Of a stretch of 40,989 bases of DNA, positions 1 to 6,773 are shown in pieces. Below the pieces are notes generated by a model, which saw only the letters and a program-made list of their open reading frames with translations, did no database searches and had not been told where the DNA came from. Source of the stretch: HRBIN12 sp035762085. Lineage in GTDB: Bacteria; Actinomycetota; UBA4738; HRBIN12. A program made the translations under genes and the position numbers. The stretch lies in contig DASTPT010000074.1 of assembly GCA_035762085.1 (NCBI GenBank), forward strand, positions 1 through 40,989. The letters are read 5' to 3'. The first letter of the stretch is position 1; every line of letters begins with the position of its first letter.

Positions 1-1984
1 GATTGTCGCCGGTGAGCATGACGACCTGGACGCCCTCGGTCCCGAGGCGCTGGACGGCGTGCTTCGCCGTCTCGCGTACGCCGTCGGCGAGGGCGATCAC
101 GCCGGCGGCACGACCGTCGACGGCGACGTAGGCGACCGTGCGGCCGGCCCCCTGGAGCTCAGCCCCGATCGTGCCGACGCCGTCGAGCTCGGCGCCCTCC
201 TCCTCGAGCAGGCGACGGCTCCCGACGGCGATCCGTCGCCCGTCGACCTCGGCGACGGCGCCGGCGCCCGCGACGGCGCGGAACCCGCTCGCTCTCGGGA
301 CCTCGAGACCGCGCGCGTCAGCGGCCAGGACGATCGCCTCGGCGAGCGGGTGCTCGCTCTCGCGCTCGACCGCGGCGGCCAGGCGGAGCACCTCGTCCTC
401 GCCGAGCCCGTCCGTCCGCACCGCGTCCACGGACGGCTCGCCCATCGTCAGGGTGCCGGTCTTGTCGAAGACCACCGTGTTGAGATGCGAGGCTTGCTCG
501 AGCCCCCCGGCATCCTTGAACAGGATCCCGCGCCGAGCACCCATCCCCGTGCCCACCATGATCGCCATCGGGGTCGCGAGCCCGAGCGCGTCCGGACAGG
601 CGATCACCACGACGGTGATCGCGAAGAGCAACGCCGTCTCGAGCGACGATCCGACGACCCAGAACCACGCGGCGAACGTGAGCAGCCCGCCGCCGAGGGC
701 GACGAGCACCAGCCAGAACGCCGCCCGGTCCGCGAGCCGCTGCGCCGGCGCCTTCGAGTTCTGCGCGGCCTGCACGAGCGCGACGATCTGCGCGAGCGCC
801 GTGTCCGAGCCGACCTTCGTCGCCCGCGCGCGGAGCGACCCCTCCGCGTTGATCGTGGCCCCGATCAGCGCGTCGCCCGCGCGCTTCGTCACCGGCAGGC
901 TCTCGCCGGTGATCATCGACTCGTCGACGCTCGAGGTCCCGTCTTCGACGAGGGCGTCGACCGGCACCTTCGAGCCGGGCCGCACGAGCAGGAGGTCGCC
1001 GACCCGCACCTCGGCGGTCGGGACCTCGAACGGCTCACCCTCGCGCAGCACCACCGCCATCGGCGGCGCGAGGTCGAGGAGCGCACGCACGGCGTCCGAG
1101 GCGCCGGCGCGCGCCCGCATCTCCATCCAGTGCCCGAAGAGCACGAACGCCGCGAGCAGGGCGATCGCCTCGAAGAAGTGCTCGCCCTTGAGGCCGAGCA
1201 CGACCGCGACCGAGTAGATGAACCCGACGCCGATCGACGTCGCGACGAGCACCATCATGTCCAGGTTGCGGTTCCGGAGCGCCGCGACCGCGCCGCGGAA
1301 GAACAGCATCGAGCTGTAGAAGACGACCGGGAGCGAGAGCAGGAGCGACAGCACGTCGGTGCGCATCCCGAACGGCGCGGCGAGCTCCAGCCCGAAGACA
1401 TCCACGGCGATCGGCGAGTACAGGAAGATCGGGATCGCGAACACGATCGCCACGAGGAACCGGCGGCGCATGTCGCGCGCCATGTCGGCCATCGACATGC
1501 CGGCGTGGCCACCGTGGCCCGTGTGGGCGTCAGCCGCGCGCTGCGCGGCGGCGGGACCCTCGGGCTCCGCCATGGGCATCGCGTGACCCGCGTGCTCGTC
1601 CGCGTGCGCGGCGTGTGCCGCTGGCGGCTCCTGCGGGTCGCAGACGTGGCCGGGCACCGAGCGGCCGGCGCAGTGGTAGCCGCACTCCTCGACCCACCGC
1701 TCGAGGTCGGCGAGCGTCGTCGCGCTCGGGTCGTAGTGGATCGTCGCCGTCTGGTTCAGGGCGTTCGCCTGGACGCGCAGGACGCCGGCCCGAGCGGCGA
1801 GGCGTCGCTCGACCCCTCGCGCGGACATCGCGTAGAACATGCCGCCGACGTGCAGCACGGCCTCCGCGACCCCGCCGTCGGTCGCGACGGCACGACCGGC
1901 GCCGTACGACCCGTCGTGGGCGCCGTGCCCTTCGCCGTGCACCGAGTGGTCGCCGCGCGCTCCGCCGTGCATCGAGTGGTCCAT
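1..1984 (-). CDS. Heavy-metal (probably copper) P1B-type ATPase with CPD motif, 3' end cut by window edge
   Basis: ATP-driven export of a soft metal across the cytoplasmic membrane. About 661 residues are visible and the gene runs off the left edge just after the TGDN motif, so the GDGxND hinge is missing. Seen: two His/Met-rich stretches in the N-terminal region, one at the very start and one near residues 120-155. Between them lies an HMA-like fold in which the metal-binding CxxC is replaced (GMFYAMS near residue 50), followed by GYHCAG and a second Cys. The membrane motif is Cys463-Pro-Asp465 in place of CPC or CPH. The phosphorylation motif DKTGTLT has Asp507. The ATG at 1984 follows a GAGGGGG ribosome site and lies 10 nt after the copA stop, so it is third in the csoR-copA operon. 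Copper is inferred from that context. The CPD motif leaves the metal open. Confidence 0.9.
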   Translation of the reverse strand, partial: MDHSMHGGARGDHSVHGEGHGAHDGSYGAGRAVATDGGVAEAVLHVGGMFYAMSARGVERRLAARAGVLRVQANALNQTATIHYDPSATTLADLERWVEECGYHCAGRSVPGHVCDPQEPPAAHAAHADEHAGHAMPMAEPEGPAAAQRAADAHTGHGGHAGMSMADMARDMRRRFLVAIVFAIPIFLYSPIAVDVFGLELAAPFGMRTDVLSLLLSLPVVFYSSMLFFRGAVAALRNRNLDMMVLVATSIGVGFIYSVAVVLGLKGEHFFEAIALLAAFVLFGHWMEMRARAGASDAVRALLDLAPPMAVVLREGEPFEVPTAEVRVGDLLLVRPGSKVPVDALVEDGTSSVDESMITGESLPVTKRAGDALIGATINAEGSLRARATKVGSDTALAQIVALVQAAQNSKAPAQRLADRAAFWLVLVALGGGLLTFAAWFWVVGSSLETALLFAITVVVIACPDALGLATPMAIMVGTGMGARRGILFKDAGGLEQASHLNTVVFDKTGTLTMGEPSVDAVRTDGLGEDEVLRLAAAVERESEHPLAEAIVLAADARGLEVPRASGFRAVAGAGAVAEVDGRRIAVGSRRLLEEEGAELDGVGTIGAELQGAGRTVAYVAVDGRAAGVIALADGVRETAKHAVQRLGTEGVQVVMLTGDN

Positions 1985-1994
1985 CGCCGCCCCC

Positions 1995-4193
1995 TCAGCC
2001 ACGGAACCGCCGCAGCCGCAACGAGTTCGCCAGCACCGACACCGACGACATCGCCATCGCCGCGCCGGCGATGATCGGGTTCAGCAGTCCGAGCGCCGCG
2101 AGCGGGATCGCCGCGACGTTGTAGCCGAACGCCCAGAACAGGTTCTCGACGATCGTCCGGAAGGTCCGGCGCGAGAGCCGGATCGCTCGCACCACGCCCT
2201 CGAGCTCACCGCCCATCAGCGTGAGGTCGCTCGCCTCGATCGCGACGTCGGTCCCCGTCCCGATCGCGATCCCCAGGTCCGCCTGGGCGAGCGCCGGCCC
2301 GTCGTTGATGCCGTCGCCGACCATCGCGACCACCCTGCCCTCAGCCTGCAGGCGTCGGATCTCGTCGACCTTGTCCTCGGGACGGACCTCCGCGAGCACG
2401 CGGTCGATGCCGACCTCCTGGGCGATCGCCTCGCCCGTCACCCGGTTGTCCCCCGTCATCATCACGACCTCGACGCCGAGCCGGTGCAGGCCCTCGACGG
2501 CGTCGGACGCGCCGGGCTTCAGCGTGTCGGCGACGGCGATGACACCGCCGGCGACGCCGTCCCAGCCCACCCAGACCACGGTCTTGCCCTCCGCCTCCAG
2601 GCGCTCGGCCTCGCGCTCCACCGAGGGCGGCACCGTCATGCCGGCGTCCTCGAGGAACGAGCGACGGCCGACGAGCACCTCGAGCTCGCCGAGCGCCGCG
2701 CGCGTCCCCGAGCCCACCACCGAGCGGAACCCCGTCACGGCCTGCGGCGTCACGCCGCGGTCGGCCGCCCCCTCGACAATCGCGCGGGCGATCGGGTGCT
2801 CGCTCCCGGCCTCGACCGCGGCGGCGCGCTCGAGCGTCTCGACGCACCCGAACACGTCCGTGAGCCGCATCCGGGCCTCGGTCAGCGTGCCCGTCTTGTC
2901 GAAGACGACGGTGTTCACGTTCCGCGAGCGCTCGAGGATCTCGGCGCCGCGGATCAGGATCCCCATCTGCGCGCCGCGGCCGGTCCCGACCATCAGCGCG
3001 GCCGGCGTCGCCAGGCCGAGCGCGCACGGGCACGCGATGATCAGCACCGCCACCGCGGGCACGAGCGCGCCCTCGAAGCTGCCGTCGATCAGGTACCAGG
3101 CCACGGCCGTCACGGCGGCGATCCCCATGACGACGGGCACGAAGATGCCGGAGACGCGGTCCGCCAGGCGTTGGATCGGCGCCTTCGAGCCCTGGGCCTC
3201 GGCCACGAGGCGCGCGATCTGGGCGAGCGCCGTGTCCTGCCCGACGCGGGTCGCCTCGACGACCAACACGCCGTCCGTGTTCACGGTGGCCCCGGCGACC
3301 TCGTCGCCCGGGCCCTTCTCGACCGGGACGGACTCGCCGGTCAGCATCGACTCGTCGACCGCGGCGGCGCCCTCGACGACCCGGCCGTCGACCGGGATCT
3401 TCTCCCCCGGCAGGATCTTCAGGATCCAGCCCACCTTGACGGCGTCGACCGGCACCTTCAGCGTCTTGTCGCCGCGCAGCACGCGCGCGTCCTTCGCGCC
3501 CATCTCGAGGAGCCGCTTGATCGCCTGCGACGCCCGACCCTTCGCTCGGGCCTCGAGCCACCGCCCGAGCGACAGGAACGCGATGATGATCGCGGCGCTC
3601 TCGAAGTACAGGTCGGGCAGGTCCATCGACATGCCGGTGTCGAGCTCGTCGAGGCTCGTGAGATGCGCCCAGACCGAGTACAGGTAGGCGGCCATCGTCC
3701 CGAGCGCGATCAGCGTGTCCATGTTGGCCGTGAGGCTCTTCGCGCGGATCGCCGCGCCCTTCAGGAACGGCCACCCGGCGTAGAACTGCACCGGGGTCGC
3801 GAGCGCGAACGCGGTCCAGCGCGCCCACGCCTGGTCCATCCACGCCATCGAGACGATCATCGTCGCGATGCCGAGCGGCCAGGCAACCAGCAGGCGCCGG
3901 AGCCAGGCCCGCTCCTCGCGACGGGCGGCCTCCTCGGCCACGTCCACGTGCTCGCGCACGTCGTAGCCGCGGTCCCGGACGGCCCGGCGGAGGACCTCGA
4001 GCGTCGGGGCGTCCTCGGCCAGACGGACGAGCGCCTCGCCGGTCGCGAAGTTGACGGATGCCTCGACCCCCGGCTGCTTGTTCAGCGTCTTCTCGACACG
4101 CACGGCGCACGACCCGCACGTCATGCCGAGCACGTCCAGACGGAGCTCGCGCTCGGCCTGATCGGGGGACGCTTCCTCGCTCGTCGTCTTCAC
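1995..4193 (-). CDS. copA: Copper-exporting P1B-1 ATPase CopA
   Basis: Pumps Cu(I) out of the cytosol. The 732-residue length is normal for a CopA with one HMA domain. Seen in order: an N-terminal HMA domain with Cys26-Gly-Ser-Cys29 (GMTCGSC), transmembrane helices, a TGES actuator motif, the CPC motif at residues 388-390 within ACPCALGLATP, phosphorylated Asp432 in DKTGTLT, a SEHPIA nucleotide-binding motif, TGDN, and GDGINDGPAL. The last differs from the common GDGINDAPAL by Ala to Gly. The start lies 7 nt downstream of the csoR stop, and the next ATPase gene starts 10 nt after this stop, so the three genes form one copper operon. All key catalytic and metal-transfer residues are intact, which makes this the better-founded Cu(I) exporter of the pair. 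Confidence 0.97.
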   Translation of the reverse strand: MKTTSEEASPDQAERELRLDVLGMTCGSCAVRVEKTLNKQPGVEASVNFATGEALVRLAEDAPTLEVLRRAVRDRGYDVREHVDVAEEAARREERAWLRRLLVAWPLGIATMIVSMAWMDQAWARWTAFALATPVQFYAGWPFLKGAAIRAKSLTANMDTLIALGTMAAYLYSVWAHLTSLDELDTGMSMDLPDLYFESAAIIIAFLSLGRWLEARAKGRASQAIKRLLEMGAKDARVLRGDKTLKVPVDAVKVGWILKILPGEKIPVDGRVVEGAAAVDESMLTGESVPVEKGPGDEVAGATVNTDGVLVVEATRVGQDTALAQIARLVAEAQGSKAPIQRLADRVSGIFVPVVMGIAAVTAVAWYLIDGSFEGALVPAVAVLIIACPCALGLATPAALMVGTGRGAQMGILIRGAEILERSRNVNTVVFDKTGTLTEARMRLTDVFGCVETLERAAAVEAGSEHPIARAIVEGAADRGVTPQAVTGFRSVVGSGTRAALGELEVLVGRRSFLEDAGMTVPPSVEREAERLEAEGKTVVWVGWDGVAGGVIAVADTLKPGASDAVEGLHRLGVEVVMMTGDNRVTGEAIAQEVGIDRVLAEVRPEDKVDEIRRLQAEGRVVAMVGDGINDGPALAQADLGIAIGTGTDVAIEASDLTLMGGELEGVVRAIRLSRRTFRTIVENLFWAFGYNVAAIPLAALGLLNPIIAGAAMAMSSVSVLANSLRLRRFRG

Positions 4194-4200
4194 GCCGCGC

Positions 4201-4476
4201 TCACTTCCCGCTGAACCGTGCGACGGCGGCGAGGAGCTCCTCGACCTTCTCGTCGCTGTTGCCCTGGGCGATGCTGTCCTTCACGCAGTGCCGAACGTGC
4301 TCGTCGAGGAGCCCCATGCCGACGGCCTTCACGGCGGCCGTCACCGAGGTCAGCTGCGTGAGGATGTCGATGCAGTACTGGTCCTCGTCCACCATGCGCT
4401 GGATGCCTCGGATCTGGCCCTCGATCCGGCGGAGCCGATCCTGCAGGTCCTTCTTGTTCATGCTGTATCCGGCCAT
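4201..4476 (-). CDS. csoR: Copper-sensing transcriptional repressor CsoR
   Basis: A small all-alpha DUF156 repressor that releases DNA when it binds Cu(I). It has 91 residues, the usual length. The C-H-C copper ligand set of the family is visible as Cys35, His60 and Cys64, the latter two inside EHVRHC. The N-terminal part RLRRIEGQIRGI is the family signature. The ATG at 4476 has an AGGAGG ribosome site at 4487-4492. A second Met at residue 6 is a weaker start. It is the first gene of the operon with two copper ATPases, and its likely operator lies at 4537-4554, so it is probably autoregulated and derepressed by copper. Confidence 0.96.
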   Translation of the reverse strand: MAGYSMNKKDLQDRLRRIEGQIRGIQRMVDEDQYCIDILTQLTSVTAAVKAVGMGLLDEHVRHCVKDSIAQGNSDEKVEELLAAVARFSGK

Positions 4477-4536
4477 GGGCGGAAGGCCTCCTCGTGCGAG
4501 TGACCGCGCGTCGCGGACGATCGACCGTTCTCAACG

Positions 4537-4554
4537 TATACCCTAGGGGGGTAT
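4537..4554. promoter_or_regulatory. CsoR operator overlapping the csoR-copA promoter
   Basis: The sequence TATACCCTAGGGGGGTAT is an inverted repeat (ATACCC / GGGTAT around a TAGGG centre) rich in the C and G runs typical of CsoR operators. It lies about 60 nt upstream of the csoR ATG. On the minus strand TANNNT hexamers (TAGGAT at 4553-4558 and TACGTT at 4533-4538) overlap its edges, so a bound repressor would block RNA polymerase. CsoR binding is inferred from family knowledge and position. Confidence 0.82.
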
Positions 4555-4681
4555 CCTATCATCACGCGACCGCAGCCGGCCACGATCGCCCGACCGAGGG
4601 CGACGGCTGGTGCGCGCGTCGGCCCTCGACCGCCCGCGGCGAACCGCCCCGGAGCTGGCCGGTTGCTTCGAGGGCCGATGC

Positions 4682-4687
4682 TAGACT
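4682..4687 (+). promoter_or_regulatory. -10 box of the 2-oxo acid dehydrogenase E1 operon
   Basis: TAGACT fits the TANNNT consensus and is the same hexamer found ahead of lipA and the YwiC-like gene. It lies 20 nt before the GTG at 4708, which leaves a short leader holding the GGAGGA ribosome site. No convincing -35 box is visible. Confidence 0.55.
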
Positions 4688-4707
4688 CGACCGCGGAGGA
4701 GCGTGAT

Positions 4708-5727
4708 GTGGCGACCCGAGTAACACGCCGCCCGACACACGAGGACCTCGGCCTATCGGCCGACGACCTCCGCTCCATGTACCGCACGATGGTCACCGCC
4801 CGTCTGGTCGACGAGGCGTCCTTCCGGCTCAACCGACAGGGCAAGGCGGCGTTCGTGGTTCCGGTCTCCGGGCACGAGGGCTGCCAGGTCGGCACCGCGT
4901 GGGCGCTCGAGCGCGGGCGAGACGTCTGGCTCCCCTACTACCGCGACGTGGCCGTGGTGCTCGTCGCGGGGATGACGCCGTACGACATCTTCCTCGGGCT
5001 GTTCGCGAAGGCCGACGACCCGTCTTCGGGCGGCCGCCAGATGCCCAGCCACTGGGGATCCCGACGGCTCGGCATCATCTCGCACTCCTCCCCGATCGCC
5101 TCGCAGATGCCCCACGCCTCGGGCATCGCGTACGCGATGAAGTTCCGCGGCGAGGACTCGGTCGTCGGGTGCTGGTTCGGCGAGGGGGCGACGAGCGAGG
5201 GCATCTGGCACGAGGCGCTGAACTTCGCCGGCATCCACGAGGTGCCGGCGATCTTCGTGTGCGAGAACAACCACTACGCGATCTCGGTCGGGCAGGCCAA
5301 GCAGATGGCGGTCGAGAACGTCGCGGACCGCGCGGCGGGCTACGGCATGCCGGGGATCGTGGTGGACGGCAACGACGTGCTCGCGTGCTACGCGGCGATG
5401 AAGGAGGCGGTCGACCGCGCTCGAGCCGGCGATGGCCCGACCCTGATCGAGGCCAAGACCTACCGCTTCTTCCCGCACACCTCCGACGACGACGACCGGA
5501 CCTACCGCAGCCGCGAGGAGGTCGAGGAGGCCAAGCACAACGACCCGATCCACAAGTTCGAGCACTACCTGCGCGACGCCGGCGTGATGGGCAAGGACGA
5601 GGTGGAGCCGATCGCCGCCGAGATCAAGGCGGACGTCGACCGACAGATCGACGACGCGTGGAACGCGCCGGACCCCGATCCCGCCTCGCTCCTGCGGCAC
5701 CTCTACGCCGAGGACGACTCGACGTGA
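4708..5727 (+). CDS. 2-oxo acid dehydrogenase E1 component, alpha subunit
   Basis: The thiamine-diphosphate E1 alpha subunit decarboxylates pyruvate or a branched-chain 2-oxo acid and passes the acyl group to lipoyl-E2. The visible TPP-binding motif reads GEGATSEG, ending with ENNHYAIS about 30 residues later. It has GEG where GDG is commoner. SGHEGCQVG and HTSDDD are further family signatures. I place the start at the GTG at 4708 because GGAGGA lies 7 nt before it; an in-frame ATG at 4663 has no ribosome site and precedes the likely -10 box. The length is then 339 residues, normal for the family. The stop overlaps the beta-subunit GTG by 4 nt. Whether the substrate is pyruvate or a branched-chain oxo acid cannot be decided, and no E2 or E3 gene is next to it. 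Confidence 0.93.
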   Translation: MATRVTRRPTHEDLGLSADDLRSMYRTMVTARLVDEASFRLNRQGKAAFVVPVSGHEGCQVGTAWALERGRDVWLPYYRDVAVVLVAGMTPYDIFLGLFAKADDPSSGGRQMPSHWGSRRLGIISHSSPIASQMPHASGIAYAMKFRGEDSVVGCWFGEGATSEGIWHEALNFAGIHEVPAIFVCENNHYAISVGQAKQMAVENVADRAAGYGMPGIVVDGNDVLACYAAMKEAVDRARAGDGPTLIEAKTYRFFPHTSDDDDRTYRSREEVEEAKHNDPIHKFEHYLRDAGVMGKDEVEPIAAEIKADVDRQIDDAWNAPDPDPASLLRHLYAEDDST

Positions 5728-6710
5728 CCGAGAAGAACGTCGTCACCGCGATCCACGACACCCTCCACGAGCGGATGGCGGCCGACGAGCGCGTGGTCGT
5801 CCTCGGCGAGGACGTCGGGGCCCGCGGCGGCGTGTTCCGGGTGACCCAGGGGTTCCTCGAGGAGTTCGGCGAGCACCGGGTGATCGACGCGCCCCTCGCA
5901 GAGGGCGCGATCGTCGGTCTCGCGGTGGGGATGGCCCTCCACGGCCTGATCCCGGTGGCCGAGATCGAGTTCGCCGACTTCATCCACCCCGCGTTCGACC
6001 AGATGGTCAGCGAGGTCGCGCGCATGCGGTACCGCACGAACGGCGACTTCGGGCTCCCGATGGTGGTCCGCGCGCCGTGGGGCGGGGGCGTCCATGGCGC
6101 CCTGTACCACTCGCAGTCGATCGAGGCGTTCTACGGACACGTCCCCGGCCTGAAGGTCGTGGTCCCCTCGACCCCATACGACGCCGTCGGGATGCTGCGC
6201 TCGGCGATCGACGACCCGGATCCCGTGCTCTTCCTCGAGCACAAGCGGACGTACCGGCTCATCTCCGGCGAGGTGCCCGACGAGCCGTACACGGTGCCGA
6301 TCGGCCCGGCCGACGTGAAGCGCGAGGGCACCGACCTGACGGCGGTCGCGTACGGTCTCATGCTCCACCACTGCCTGGAGGCCGCCCAGCGGCTCGATCA
6401 GGAGCACGGGATCTCGGTCGAGGTCGTCGACGTGCGCACGATCAGCCCGCTCGATCGGGAGACGGTCCTGGCCTCCGTCCGCAAGACCGGGAAGGCGATC
6501 GTGGTCTACGAGGACAACCGCACGTACGGGGCCGGCGCCGAGATCGTTGCCACGATCGCCGAGGAGGCGATGTTCGACCTGGACGGCCCGCTGATCAGGA
6601 TCGGCGGGCCCGACGTGCCGGCGATGGGCTTCGCCTCCAACCTCGAGCACGCCTTCATGCCGGACGCCGACCTGGTGTTCGAGCGCATGCTCGACCTCGC
6701 CCGGTTCTGA
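5724..6710 (+). CDS. 2-oxo acid dehydrogenase E1 component, beta subunit
   Basis: Partner of the preceding alpha subunit in an alpha2-beta2 E1. It has 328 residues. Signatures include VLGEDVG with the TPP-contacting Glu near the N terminus, DAPLAEGAIVGLAVGMAL, RAPWGGG, the HSQS segment, VVPSTPYDA, and a C-terminal transketolase domain with VYEDNRTYGAGAEI. The GTG start at 5724 overlaps the alpha stop (GTGA), so translation is coupled. Aerobic E1 enzymes need lipoylated E2, which fits lipA lying 2.7 kb downstream, although a sensor kinase gene separates them. Confidence 0.94.
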   Translation: MTEKNVVTAIHDTLHERMAADERVVVLGEDVGARGGVFRVTQGFLEEFGEHRVIDAPLAEGAIVGLAVGMALHGLIPVAEIEFADFIHPAFDQMVSEVARMRYRTNGDFGLPMVVRAPWGGGVHGALYHSQSIEAFYGHVPGLKVVVPSTPYDAVGMLRSAIDDPDPVLFLEHKRTYRLISGEVPDEPYTVPIGPADVKREGTDLTAVAYGLMLHHCLEAAQRLDQEHGISVEVVDVRTISPLDRETVLASVRKTGKAIVVYEDNRTYGAGAEIVATIAEEAMFDLDGPLIRIGGPDVPAMGFASNLEHAFMPDADLVFERMLDLARF

Positions 6711-6729
6711 CCGATCCACGCCCCCCTCA

Positions 6730-6749
6730 GGTGCCCTTCGCGGGCAACC
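6730..6749 (+). terminator. Hairpin after the E1 beta gene
   Basis: GGTGCCC and GGGCAACC pair with one bulged A around a TTCGC loop, 20 nt after the stop at 6710 and 24 nt before the kinase ATG. There is no T run, so it may be a weak terminator or an RNA-stability element. Confidence 0.35.
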
Positions 6750-6773
6750 GATGCTCCTTGCAGACGGGTTCGG

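Noticed and set aside
4537..4708. Control of the E1 genes by the CsoR operator
   Set aside because: The operator is about 130 bp upstream of the E1 -10 box, too far for direct repression by a CsoR tetramer, and there is no functional link.
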